Below are positions 35,615 to 43,585 of a stretch of 64,000 nucleotides of DNA, piece after piece (positions within the stretch are counted from its first letter, which is position 1; each line of letters begins with the position of its first letter). Under the pieces are notes generated by a model. That model did not search any database. It was not told the origin of the DNA and saw only the letters and a program-made list of their open reading frames with translations. The DNA comes from Halomonas litopenaei. Its GTDB lineage: Bacteria > Pseudomonadota > Gammaproteobacteria > Pseudomonadales > Halomonadaceae. The position numbers and the translations under genes are program-made. The stretch is taken from NCBI RefSeq assembly GCF_003045775.1, contig NZ_PXNS01000015.1, forward strand, positions 62,001-126,000, written 5' to 3'.

Positions 35615-36526
35615 TCAACGGATGGCGTGCTGGCCGCTCGCCAGCGCTGTGTCGACCTCGTCGCGGGTCGGAATGCTGGCAGCCGCGCCCTGGCGCTGAA
35701 CGCCGAGGGCGGCGGCGGTGGAGGCCAGCGCCAGGCAATCCGCCACGGTCTTTTGTTCCTGCATCGCGGCCAGGTAGTAGCCGATGAAGGTGTCCCCGGC
35801 GGCGGTGGTGTCAACCGCCTCGACCCGACTCGCCGCCTGGAACTGGCGTTGTCCGCCGTGCTGATGCCAGGCGCCTTCGCCTCCGAGCGTCAGCACCAGT
35901 TGGGTGCTGGGCAGGCGCTCGGAAAGGGCGGTGAGCAAGGCGTCGGCATCGGTATCCTCTGCAACACCGGCCAGCCAGGCGGCCTCGCCCCGATTGACGA
36001 AAAGGAGATCGCACCGGTCGAGCGGCAGGTCCAGCACGGCGTCGCTCATCGGCGCCGGGTTGAAGGCGATGTTCAGTCCCTTTTCATGTCCGAGCCGGAT
36101 GGCATCGGCCAGGGCGCTGCATTCATTCTGCAGCAGCAGCCAGTCGCCGGCCTGAGTGCCCTCCATCAGCCTGGAAAGGTCGTCGGCCGCGTGGTGGTGG
36201 TTGGCTCCGGGGAACAGCAGGATGGCGTTCTCTGCGCCGTCGTCGACCTGGATGATGGCGTGGCCGGAGGGCGCGGCCACCTCGGCAATACCATTGACGT
36301 CGACCCCGGCATCGGCAAGCTGCTGGCGGGCCCAGCCATCCTGGGCATTCAGGCTACCCCAGTGAGCCACCTGACCACCGGCCTTGGCCAGCGCGAGCGA
36401 CTGGTTGGCTCCCTTGCCTCCAAGGCCGACTCGGTGCTCGTGGCTCGCCAGGGTTTCCCCCGGGCGAACGAGATGGGGAACGCGATAGACATGGTCGAGA
36501 TTGATCGACCCGTAGTTGTACAGCAT
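35615..36526 (-). CDS. rbsK: Ribokinase
   Basis: A 303-residue PfkB-family sugar kinase. The family features are YGSINLDHVYRV at the N-terminus, the GGKGANQSLALAKAG substrate motif, VNRGEA and the catalytic DTTAAGDTFIGYYLA motif (Asp base). It phosphorylates ribose to ribose-5-phosphate and sits upstream of the nucleoside hydrolase, forming a nucleoside salvage pair. The ATG at 36526 is the only usable start before an in-frame stop, yet the leader has no Shine-Dalgarno-like sequence, which is unusual here. A good promoter lies about 110 bp upstream. Confidence 0.93.
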   Translation of the reverse strand: MLYNYGSINLDHVYRVPHLVRPGETLASHEHRVGLGGKGANQSLALAKAGGQVAHWGSLNAQDGWARQQLADAGVDVNGIAEVAAPSGHAIIQVDDGAENAILLFPGANHHHAADDLSRLMEGTQAGDWLLLQNECSALADAIRLGHEKGLNIAFNPAPMSDAVLDLPLDRCDLLFVNRGEAAWLAGVAEDTDADALLTALSERLPSTQLVLTLGGEGAWHQHGGQRQFQAASRVEAVDTTAAGDTFIGYYLAAMQEQKTVADCLALASTAAALGVQRQGAAASIPTRDEVDTALASGQHAIR

Positions 36527-36633
36527 GGGGTGTCCGATGAGGGGGTGGGCTCAGCGCGAAGTATCGGAGTGATGCCGGGCCGACGCAAGGGTGCAACCGC
36601 CATCGGTAACGAGGCTGTTCCCTTGTTTCCAAA

Positions 36634-36661
36634 ATTATACCGTTATCTTGATTTGACCAAA
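36634..36661 (-). promoter_or_regulatory. Candidate promoter of the rbsK-nucleoside hydrolase pair
   Basis: On the minus strand, TTTGGT (36661-36656), a 16-bp spacer and a perfect TATAAT (36639-36634). It lies about 108 bp upstream of rbsK. The inverted repeat TGCAA-A-TTGCA (36671-36681) abuts the -35 and could be an operator. Confidence 0.6.
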
Positions 36662-36670
36662 ACCCGAACG

Positions 36671-36681
36671 TGCAAATTGCA
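36671..36681. promoter_or_regulatory. TGCAA-A-TTGCA inverted repeat, possible operator
   Basis: An 11-bp dyad placed ten bases upstream of the -35 of the rbsK promoter, where an activator or repressor would bind. The binding protein is unknown. Confidence 0.35.
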
Positions 36682-36856
36682 TCGACTTGTTACTCATAGT
36701 CGATGAGGACAGGCCGTTGGGAGGCGTCGCATTCGCTAAACTCGCCCGAACATGCCGATCAGGGGCGCAATAACGTTGCATAAGCGCGGCATCAGCGGGG
36801 CGAAAGCCTGGAAAGAGCTCAGCAAGGGGCAGGGTGGCAAGAATGGCCTGGTGGCA

Positions 36857-36882
36857 GGCGGGCACGGTCTGCTGTGCCCGCC
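36857..36882 (-). terminator. Hairpin after the D-2-hydroxyacid dehydrogenase gene
   Basis: GGCGGGCAC (36857-36865) and GTGCCCGCC (36874-36882) form a perfect 9-bp stem with an 8-base loop, ten bases after the minus-strand stop. No U-tract follows. Confidence 0.65.
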
Positions 36883-36892
36883 ATGGACGGCG

Positions 36893-37837
36893 TCAGCTCT
36901 CTTGCGCAGCGTTCCGTAGGTTGTCGACGGTCAGCTTGACGATGTTCTGTCGCGCTTCAGGGGTGATCCAGGCGCTGTGCGGGGTGACCAGCAGGTTCAG
37001 ACGCGGCGACTCGTTGACTGCGTCAATCAGGGCGTGGCCATCACGAGGCGGCTCCGCGGGAAGGACATCGACGGCAAGGCCTCCCAATTGCCCTTCGCGC
37101 AGGGCGGCCAGAGCGGCTTCTTCATCGATCACTCCACCCCTGGCGCAGTTCACCAGCAGGGCGCCTTTCTTGATGGTCTTGAGGTTGTCGGCGTTGAGCA
37201 GATGACGACTGTGTTCGGTCAATGGGCAATGCAGGCTGACCACGTCGGCCTCGGGCAGCAGCTCGGCCAGTGCCGGGCGCCGGTCATTGGCCTCGTTGCC
37301 TGGTCGCGCGCTGAAACTCACCCGCATGCCGAATGCCTCGGCCAGGGCGGCCACCTTGGAGCCCAGTTCACCCTGTCCCACCAGCACCAGATGCTTGCCT
37401 TCGAGTTGCAGGGTCGGGTGGTCCATCAGACAGAAGAAAGGGCTCTCACCCCAGCGGCCCTCGGCCACGTCGCGCTGGTACTGCGGCAGGCGAGTGGCCA
37501 GGGCGAGGATCAGCATCAGGGTATGCTGGGCGACACTGGCGGTTCCGTAGGCGTTGACGTTGTCGACGCGGATGCCACGCTCTTTCGCCACCTCCATGTC
37601 GATATTGTTGGTGCCGGTGGCCAGTACGCAGATGTGCCGCAAGGAGGGCAGGGCGTTTAGCGTATCGGCATCCAGCACGACCTTGTTGACGATGGCGACG
37701 TCGGCGCCGGCCAGCCGTTCACGCGCTTCGGCAGGGGTGCTGGTGGGGTGAACCTCGAGGCTCTCGAGCTGCTCGCGCAGCGGTGCAAGGTCGATGTCGG
37801 TACCCAGGCTGTCGGCGTCCAGTAATACAGCTTTCAT
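36893..37837 (-). CDS. hprA: D-2-hydroxyacid dehydrogenase (hydroxypyruvate/glycerate reductase type)
   Basis: A 314-residue NAD(P)-dependent dehydrogenase. It shows the Rossmann motif GQGELG (about residue 150) and the catalytic triad in standard contexts: Arg in LLVNCARGGVIDE, Glu in VLPAEPP and His in LLVTPHSAW. Length and the VLATGTNNID and NAYGTASVAQHTL segments fit glycerate dehydrogenase/hydroxypyruvate reductase, which interconverts hydroxypyruvate and D-glycerate. Closely related phosphite or lactate dehydrogenases cannot be excluded. The start ATG at 37837 follows AGGAGA. It is a single gene, divergent from fmdB-aspS. Confidence 0.85.
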   Translation of the reverse strand: MKAVLLDADSLGTDIDLAPLREQLESLEVHPTSTPAEARERLAGADVAIVNKVVLDADTLNALPSLRHICVLATGTNNIDMEVAKERGIRVDNVNAYGTASVAQHTLMLILALATRLPQYQRDVAEGRWGESPFFCLMDHPTLQLEGKHLVLVGQGELGSKVAALAEAFGMRVSFSARPGNEANDRRPALAELLPEADVVSLHCPLTEHSRHLLNADNLKTIKKGALLVNCARGGVIDEEAALAALREGQLGGLAVDVLPAEPPRDGHALIDAVNESPRLNLLVTPHSAWITPEARQNIVKLTVDNLRNAAQES

Positions 37838-37923
37838 CGCTTCTCCTGTTGTGTTTGGTGGGTGTGGTGAGTCTGGTGGCGAAGATCGGTGCACAGGGCT
37901 GGGCCTTGAGGCGCTCAGCACGC

Positions 37924-37929
37924 TATAAT
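37924..37929 (+). promoter_or_regulatory. -10 box (TATAAT) upstream of fmdB-aspS
   Basis: A perfect TATAAT about 148 bp before the fmdB-like start. No good -35 is found at 16-18 bp, so the promoter call rests mainly on the -10. Confidence 0.45.
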
Positions 37930-38076
37930 GCGCCCCTTTGATTTGGGCTTGGAATTGCTGTTGGCCGGCCCTATATCGCATGTCGGGATCGGAAGCGGCG
38001 TGATCGAGGGTGTGTCAGGCAGATCAGACGCCGGCTTCCCGCCCCGCAGGAACAATGCGAACGGAGACCTAGAACC

Positions 38077-38349
38077 ATGCCCATCTACGAATATCAGTGC
38101 AAGGCCTGTGGCCATCGGCTGGAGAAGCTGCAGCGCATGAGCGCCGCTCCCTTGACCGACTGCCCGGCCTGCGAAGCTCCCGAACTGAACCGCCTGGTCT
38201 CGGCGGCTGGCTTCCGTCTTGCGGGTGGCGGCTGGTACGAGACCGACTTCAAGACCGGTGGCACCAAGAAGAATCTGGCGGGTGACAGTGGCGGAGGCGG
38301 CGCCTCCTCCGGTGGTGGCTCCGCTTCCGGTGACGGCGCCGCTGCCTGA
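38077..38349 (+). CDS. FmdB-family zinc-ribbon protein
   Basis: A 90-residue protein starting MPIYEYQCKACGH, with a four-cysteine zinc ribbon (CKAC near residues 8-11 and CPAC near residues 29-32). A Gly/Ser-rich low-complexity tail follows (GGGGASSGGGSASGDG). This family (FmdB/CxxC_CxxC_SSSS) is small, putatively regulatory, and commonly sits just upstream of aspS in gammaproteobacteria, as here (45 bp gap). The start follows GGAGA. The function is not established; the location suggests a link to translation. Confidence 0.88.
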   Translation: MPIYEYQCKACGHRLEKLQRMSAAPLTDCPACEAPELNRLVSAAGFRLAGGGWYETDFKTGGTKKNLAGDSGGGGASSGGGSASGDGAAA

Positions 38350-38394
38350 TCCAACGAATTGCCTTTACCTTCACGCAACATGACAGGAACCAAC

Positions 38395-40173
38395 ATGCGC
38401 AGCCATTATTGCGGCCAGCTCAACGAAACCCTGGTGGACCAGACGGTCAGCCTGTGCGGCTGGGTACACCGCCGCCGTGACCACGGTGGGGTGATCTTCC
38501 TCGACCTTCGCGATCGTGACGGTATCGCCCAGGTCGTGGTCGACCCCGATACCGCCGAGGCCTTCGCCAATGCCGACCGCGCCCGCAGCGAGTACGTGCT
38601 GCGCATCCAGGGCCGAGTGCGCATGCGTCCCGAGGGAACCCAGAACCCGAACATGCCGACCGGCCTGATCGAGGTGCTGGCCAAGGAAGTGGAGGTGCTC
38701 AACACCGCCGCCACGCCGCCGTTCCAGCTCGACGAGCACGGCAAGGTGGGTGAGGAAATTCGCCTCAAGCACCGCTACATCGACCTGCGTCGCCCGGAGA
38801 TGATCGAGAAGCTGCGTCTGCGCTCTCGCATCTCCCATAGCGTGCGGGCCTTCCTCGAAGGCGAGGGCTTCCTCGACATCGAGACGCCGGTGCTGACCCG
38901 GGCGACCCCGGAAGGTGCACGTGACTATCTGGTGCCGAGTCGGACCCACGCCGGCAGCTTCTTTGCGCTGCCGCAGTCGCCTCAGCTGTTCAAGCAACTG
39001 CTGATGGTGGCGGGCTTCGATCGCTACTACCAGATCGCCAAGTGCTTCCGTGACGAGGACCTGCGTGCCGACCGTCAGCCGGAATTTACCCAGATCGACC
39101 TCGAGGCCTCCTTCGTCGAAGAGGCCGACATCATGCGCATCACCGAGTCCATGGTGCAGGGCCTGTTCAAGGACGTGCTCGACGTGGATCTTGGCGAGTT
39201 CCCGCGCATGACCTGGCATGAGGCGATGCATCGTTTCGGTTCCGACAAGCCGGACCTGCGCATCCCGCTGGAGCTGACCGACGTCGATGACCTGATGAAG
39301 GAGGTGGACTTCAAGGTCTTCTCCGGTCCGGCCAACGCCGATGACGGCCGTGTCGCCGCACTCAAGGTGAGCGGTGGCGCCAAGCTGTCGCGCAAGGAAA
39401 TCGACGAGTACACCAAGTTCGTCGGTATCTACGGCGCGCGGGGCCTTGCCTGGATCAAGGTCAACGAGCGTGCCAAGGGCATCGAGGGCCTGCAGTCGCC
39501 GATCGTCAAGTTCATGGAAGGCGTGATCGAGACCCTGCTGGATCGTGTGGGTGCCGAAGACGGTGACATCATCTTCTTTGGTGCCGACAAGGCGCGCATC
39601 GTCAACGAGGCGCTGGGGGCTCTGCGGGTCAAGCTGGGTGAAGATCTCGATCTCTACACCCAGCCCTGGGCGCCGCTGTGGGTCGTCGACTTCCCGATGT
39701 TCGAGGCCGACGACAACGGTCGCCTGAGCCCGCTGCATCACCCCTTCACCTCGCCGGCGTGCAGCCCCGAGGAGCTCAAGGCCAACCCGGCCGAGGCCCT
39801 GTCGCGTGCCTATGACATGGTGCTCAACGGGACGGAGCTGGGTGGCGGCTCGATCCGTATCCACGATCAGGCCATGCAGAGCGTGGTATTCGAGATCCTG
39901 GGTATCGGTGAAGAAGAAGCCCGCGAGAAGTTCGGCTTCCTGCTGGACGCGCTGCACTACGGTGCGCCGCCCCACGGTGGTCTGGCCTTCGGTCTCGATC
40001 GTCTGGTCATGCTGATGACCGGCGCTCGTACCATCCGTGAGGTCATCGCCTTCCCCAAGACCCAGAGTGCAGCCTGTCTGATGACCGACGCCCCTGGCGA
40101 GGTCAGCAACGACCAGCTCAAGGATCTGAGTATCCGCCTGCGTCAGAAGGCCAAGCCCGAAGCCAGCGAATAA
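38395..40173 (+). CDS. aspS: Aspartyl-tRNA synthetase
   Basis: A 592-residue class II synthetase charging tRNA with aspartate. In order: OB-fold anticodon-binding domain (LCGWVHRRRDHGGVIFLDLRD), motif 2 (FRDEDLRADRQPEFTQIDLE), the bacterial GAD insertion domain in the middle, and motif 3 (GGLAFGLDRLVMLM) near the C-terminus. The length matches E. coli AspRS (590). I chose the ATG at 38395 (MRSHYCGQLN, after CAGGAACC); ATG 38380 is in frame but unlikely. A 146-bp dispersed repeat begins four bases after the stop, and a strong terminator follows. Confidence 0.97.
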   Translation: MRSHYCGQLNETLVDQTVSLCGWVHRRRDHGGVIFLDLRDRDGIAQVVVDPDTAEAFANADRARSEYVLRIQGRVRMRPEGTQNPNMPTGLIEVLAKEVEVLNTAATPPFQLDEHGKVGEEIRLKHRYIDLRRPEMIEKLRLRSRISHSVRAFLEGEGFLDIETPVLTRATPEGARDYLVPSRTHAGSFFALPQSPQLFKQLLMVAGFDRYYQIAKCFRDEDLRADRQPEFTQIDLEASFVEEADIMRITESMVQGLFKDVLDVDLGEFPRMTWHEAMHRFGSDKPDLRIPLELTDVDDLMKEVDFKVFSGPANADDGRVAALKVSGGAKLSRKEIDEYTKFVGIYGARGLAWIKVNERAKGIEGLQSPIVKFMEGVIETLLDRVGAEDGDIIFFGADKARIVNEALGALRVKLGEDLDLYTQPWAPLWVVDFPMFEADDNGRLSPLHHPFTSPACSPEELKANPAEALSRAYDMVLNGTELGGGSIRIHDQAMQSVVFEILGIGEEEAREKFGFLLDALHYGAPPHGGLAFGLDRLVMLMTGARTIREVIAFPKTQSAACLMTDAPGEVSNDQLKDLSIRLRQKAKPEASE

Positions 40174-40177
40174 CGCT

Positions 40178-40323
40178 AGGCGCTGTCCGAAAAGTCGACG
40201 AGCGAAGGTTAGACAAGGCAAAAATCGGTGAGACAGCGCAGTTTACGGGGTGTAAATGAGCATTTTGATCCGATTTTTAACGCCGTATTACCGAGCGCAG
40301 GCACTTTTCAGACAAGCCCTAGG
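40178..40323 (+). repeat. 146-bp dispersed palindromic repeat, copy 1
   Basis: Matches 43199-43344 in reverse complement with two mismatches by eye. The element is itself a rough palindrome: ends GTCCGAAAAGT / ACTTTTCAGAC and inner arms AAAAATCGG / CCGATTTTT. It begins four bases after the aspS stop. It encodes no protein, and it resembles a MITE or REP-type element. Confidence 0.93.
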
Positions 40324-40340
40324 CTATCGTGCTGTACCGA

Positions 40341-40369
40341 AAACCCCCCGCCCATCGGCGGGGGGGTTT
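40341..40369. terminator. Bidirectional intrinsic terminator between aspS and ubiM
   Basis: AAACCCCCCGCC (40341-40352) pairs with the GGCGGGGGGG run plus TTT (40357-40369) over a 4-base loop. The A-run on the left and T-run on the right serve both converging genes. Confidence 0.85.
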
Positions 40370-40382
40370 CGTTGATGGGAAA

Positions 40383-41654
40383 TCAGCCCAGCAGCCTGGA
40401 CAGTGGTGACGGCAAGGAAGACGCCGCGCGACGGGCCAGCGACGGAAGGGTGGTGAGAGACGATAGAGGCGAGAGCGGTGAGATCGGTGAGCCACCATGA
40501 GGCTCGGTCAGATGCTGTCCGATCATTCTACGCGCCGGTGCCAGTCGGTCACCCAGGCGCAGCCCCAGGTGACGGACCATTCGTGCCGGCACTCCGTCAT
40601 CGGTGTAGAGGCCAACGATGGCCTGGGTGGCTTGATATAGCGGCCAAGTGGCCAGCCGATGCTCGCGCTCATAGCGCTTCAGCAGTTGCGGGTCGGCGAT
40701 GTCCTGTCCGAGTTGGTGGGCACGGATCAGCCGGCGGGCCAGGCGGTGCTGACTCTGGGCGCCAAAGTTGAAGCCGTGTGCCGTCACCGGATGCATGCCC
40801 ACCGCGGCGTCACCGACCAGGGCAAAGCGTTCGGCCACGAAGCGCTCTGCGTAGGCGCTTACCAGGGGATAGACGTGGGTCGCGCCCTCCAGGGTCATGG
40901 CGCCGAGCCTGCGTCCGTAGCGATGGGTCAACGCCTGCGACAGTGCCTCGGGCGGCAGCGCGGTAAGCTCCGACATCTGCTGGCTGGGCAGGGTCACCAC
41001 CGCCGACGACAGGTGTTCGTGCAATGGCAACAACGCCAGGGTCTGGCCGTGGTCGAACCACTCCCAGGCAGACTGGTCATGGGCGCGTTGGTGGCGAACC
41101 CGACACACCAGCATGCTGCGGCCGTTGTCGCGCATGCGCGCAGCGATTCCCATCTGACGGCGGGACTCGGAGAAGCGACTGTCCGCGGCCACCGCCAGAC
41201 GTGCCGACAGTCGAGTACCGTCTTCCAGTGCCAGACGCGCCGCACCGGGGTCGCTGGTGATGCTTTCCAGCGCCGAGAAGTGCCAGTCGATGCCGTCCAT
41301 GCGTTCGGCTTCCTCGAAGGCGGCGCGGCGTATCAGATGGTTCGGCACCATGAAACCCAATGGTCGATCGTCGCCGGAGTCGAAGTCCATGGCAAAGGAC
41401 GACTGTCCGTTGAACACCTTGGCATGCGTCAGCGGTGCCACCTCGTGCTGGGGGATCCGCTGCCACACACCAATGTCGGCAAGCAGGTCGCAGGATGCCT
41501 GGGTCATGGCGATCTCGCGCCCATCGGGCCTGGGTTCGGCCAGTCGAGGGCGATCGATTCGATCGATCAGTGCCACACTCAAGCCGGCACCGGCCAGTGC
41601 TCGCGCCAGGCATAGGCCCACTGGCCCTGCACCAATGATGGCCACATCCTTCAT
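40383..41654 (-). CDS. ubiM: UbiM-type flavin-dependent ubiquinone-precursor hydroxylase
   Basis: A 423-residue FAD monooxygenase of the UbiH/F/I/VisC family, hydroxylating the aromatic ring during ubiquinone synthesis. The FAD motif is GAGPVG (residues 8-13), followed by DGREIAMTQ, the mid-protein ADSRFSESRRQMGIAARMRD and the second FAD motif GDAAVGMHPVTAHGFNFG. These segments fit the UbiM branch (known from Neisseria) better than UbiH, UbiF or UbiI, whose motif reads HPIAGQGLNLG. The last 40 residues are Ser/Pro/Leu-rich and look like an unstructured tail. The ATG follows CAGGAG. Regiospecificity cannot be fixed from sequence. Confidence 0.85.
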   Translation of the reverse strand: MKDVAIIGAGPVGLCLARALAGAGLSVALIDRIDRPRLAEPRPDGREIAMTQASCDLLADIGVWQRIPQHEVAPLTHAKVFNGQSSFAMDFDSGDDRPLGFMVPNHLIRRAAFEEAERMDGIDWHFSALESITSDPGAARLALEDGTRLSARLAVAADSRFSESRRQMGIAARMRDNGRSMLVCRVRHQRAHDQSAWEWFDHGQTLALLPLHEHLSSAVVTLPSQQMSELTALPPEALSQALTHRYGRRLGAMTLEGATHVYPLVSAYAERFVAERFALVGDAAVGMHPVTAHGFNFGAQSQHRLARRLIRAHQLGQDIADPQLLKRYEREHRLATWPLYQATQAIVGLYTDDGVPARMVRHLGLRLGDRLAPARRMIGQHLTEPHGGSPISPLSPLSSLTTLPSLARRAASSLPSPLSRLLG

Positions 41655-41673
41655 TCGTCACTCCTGAGCTGGA

Positions 41674-41703
41674 TTCGCTGGTGAGCTGCACGCGCGGTAG
41701 AAT
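41674..41703 (+). promoter_or_regulatory. Candidate promoter for yebC-ruvC
   Basis: TTCGCT (41674-41679), 18-bp spacer and TAGAAT (41698-41703), about 178 bp upstream of yebC; the -10 is good and the -35 poor. Confidence 0.35.
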
Positions 41704-41880
41704 GCGCGATAAATCAAGCGCCCGACGCTAGCACAACGGGTGATCAGGTGGCGGGCTTTATGGCGCGCATTTGATCCAGCGCCGTGTTCAGGTGCTTTTG
41801 GCAGGCTCCTTCAGGGCCTTGTCTTCCAATATCGCCCGGCGACGTGCGAAGCGGGCTTCCAGCAACCAACGGGATGCACC

Positions 41881-42633
41881 ATGGCAGGACATAGCAAGTG
41901 GTCGAACATCAAGCATCGCAAGGCCGCCCAGGATGCCAAGCGCGGCAAGATATTCTCCAAGCTGATCCGCGAGCTGGGCGTGGCCGCTCGTCAGGGCGGG
42001 CCCGAACCCGCTGACAATCCGCGTCTGCGGGCCGCCATCGACAAGGCCCTGTCCAACAATATGACCAAGGACACGATCCAGCGGGCGGTGGATCGCGGGG
42101 CAGGGCAGAATGATGGCGATGACATGGAGGAGATCACCTACGAGGGCTATGGTCCGGAAGGCGTCGCCATCCTGGTGCAGTGCATGAGCGACAACCGCAA
42201 TCGAACTGTCTCAGATGTGCGACACGCGTTTTCCAAGCATGGCGGCAACCTGGGCACCAGCGGATCGGTCGCCTTCATGTTCCATCACCAGGGGCGACTG
42301 ACCCTGGCACCGGGGACCTCCGAGGAGGCAGCCATGGCGGCCACCCTGGAGGCGGAGCCCGAGGATATCCTGACCGACGAAGACGGCAGCCTGGAGGTGG
42401 TGACATCACCGGAGCGCTTTGGTGCCGTCAAGGATGCCCTGCTGGCCGCGGAGCTTGAGCCCGTCTACAGCGACGTCGGACTCTTCGCCGATACCACCAC
42501 GCCCATCGAGGATGCCGATCTCGCGCGCCGTGTGCTCGCCCTGATCGATCACCTCGAAGACCTCGATGACGTGCAAAATGTTTTCACCAATGCGGACTTC
42601 AATGATGCCATTCTTGCCGAACTGGAGCGCTGA
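41881..42633 (+). CDS. yebC: YebC/PmpR-family protein (TACO1-like)
   Basis: A 250-residue protein of the YebC family. It starts with the invariant MAGHSKWSNIKHRKAAQD and has the standard three-domain pattern, including YEGYGPEGVAILVQCMSDN and HAFSKHGGNLGTSGSVA. Family members have been described as DNA-binding regulators and, more recently, as factors easing ribosome stalling on proline-rich stretches. The ATG at 41881 is set by the invariant N-terminus, with a weak GGGA SD. It precedes ruvC by 18 bp, the usual gammaproteobacterial arrangement. Confidence 0.95.
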   Translation: MAGHSKWSNIKHRKAAQDAKRGKIFSKLIRELGVAARQGGPEPADNPRLRAAIDKALSNNMTKDTIQRAVDRGAGQNDGDDMEEITYEGYGPEGVAILVQCMSDNRNRTVSDVRHAFSKHGGNLGTSGSVAFMFHHQGRLTLAPGTSEEAAMAATLEAEPEDILTDEDGSLEVVTSPERFGAVKDALLAAELEPVYSDVGLFADTTTPIEDADLARRVLALIDHLEDLDDVQNVFTNADFNDAILAELER

Positions 42634-42651
42634 CCTGCCGGGGAACCCGGC

Positions 42652-43203
42652 ATGATCGTGCTGGGGATCGATCCTGGCTCGCGTATCACCGGCTACGGGG
42701 TGCTCGATGCCAGCGAGCGGCAGCCGCGCTACATCGCCAGTGGCTGCATCCGACTCAAGGATGAGTCCCTGGCCCAGCGTCTGGCGCAGGTCTATGCCGG
42801 GATCAGCGAGTTGATCGGCATCCACCGTCCCGCGGCCTTCGCCATCGAGCAGGTGTTCATGTCGAAAAACGCCGACTCTGCGCTGAAACTGGGTCAGGCG
42901 CGGGGCGCCGCCATCGTCTGCGCCGCCAATCACGGCCTGGACGTGCACGAGTATGGGCCGCGCCAGATCAAGCAGGCGGTCACCGGCAGCGGTGGTGCCG
43001 ACAAGACCCAGGTGCAGCACATGATCACGGCGACGCTGGGACTGTCCGGCACGCCCCAGGCGGACGCCGCCGATGCTCTGGGAATCGCCCTGACGCACTG
43101 CTACGCGTCACGTGGCTTGATCACCCAGGGCTCCTTCGGTGGGCGGCCCAGCGGCTCCAGGGGGGGCGGCAAGGGGACGTCCTGGCGCCAGTATCGTCCC
43201 TAG
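42652..43203 (+). CDS. ruvC: Holliday junction resolvase RuvC
   Basis: A 183-residue endonuclease that cuts Holliday junctions made and moved by RuvAB. Catalytic acidic residues are visible: Asp7 in LGIDPGSR, Glu66 in AIEQVF, and the C-terminal ADAADALGIALTH pair. The tail after residue 160 is Gly/Ser/Arg-rich (SFGGRPSGSRGGGKGTSW), longer than in E. coli (173). The TAG stop lies inside copy 2 of the 146-bp repeat, which starts two bases before it. RuvA and RuvB follow after a 382-bp gap, so ruvC is probably transcribed separately. Confidence 0.96.
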   Translation: MIVLGIDPGSRITGYGVLDASERQPRYIASGCIRLKDESLAQRLAQVYAGISELIGIHRPAAFAIEQVFMSKNADSALKLGQARGAAIVCAANHGLDVHEYGPRQIKQAVTGSGGADKTQVQHMITATLGLSGTPQADAADALGIALTHCYASRGLITQGSFGGRPSGSRGGGKGTSWRQYRP

Positions 43204-43344
43204 GGCTTGTCTGAAAAGTGCCTGCGCTCGGTAATACGGCGTTAAAAATCGGATCAACATGCTCATTTACACCCCGTAAACTGCGCTGTCTCACCGATTT
43301 TTGCCTTGTCTAACCTTCGCTCGTCGACTTTTCGGGCAGCGCCT
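43199..43344 (-). repeat. 146-bp dispersed palindromic repeat, copy 2 (inverted)
   Basis: Reverse complement of 40178-40323. It covers the ruvC stop codon (43201-43203) and is followed by TTTTTTT a few bases on, so its stem plus the T-run may terminate ruvC transcription. Confidence 0.93.
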
Positions 43345-43585
43345 GGGTTTTTTTACGCCGATGCGCCGGGTTGTTGTTGCTGCGTCGGCTGACGTTCAGG
43401 CTGTCGCAAAGTGGCGACGGAAGCATTATCGAACAGCGTTTGTTTGTGCTGGCGGGGCCCAGGCTGCCACCGTATAGTGGGATGCAAGGTACGCTTGCAG
43501 GGTAGCCGCTCCCGCGATTCGTGACCGCCGTCTCAGGTACACTGGCGATCACTTTTACCGCCGAGATCAAGGAAGTATTCGCGCC
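43204..43585. other. 382-bp intergenic region ruvC-ruvA
   Basis: It holds the inverted 146-bp repeat (to 43344), a T-run after it and possible -10 boxes for ruvA (TATAGT 43473-43478, TACACT 43538-43543) without good -35 partners. I saw no LexA-type box, although ruvAB is SOS-controlled in E. coli. Confidence 0.5.

Larger units (their letters stand above)
36527..36892. other. 366-bp intergenic region rbsK-hprA
   Basis: No supported gene. It contains the rbsK promoter and dyad (36634-36681), a second small dyad (CTCAT 36693-36697 / ATGAG 36703-36707) and the terminator hairpin of the upstream minus-strand dehydrogenase gene (36857-36882). Confidence 0.55.

Noticed and set aside
38371..40221. 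616-codon minus-strand open frame opposite aspS
   Set aside because: It exactly shadows aspS; composition is typical of antisense GC-rich frames.
43345..43585. LexA/SOS box upstream of ruvAB
   Set aside because: No CTGT-N8-ACAG or close variant was found; the same holds for the gap before uvrB.
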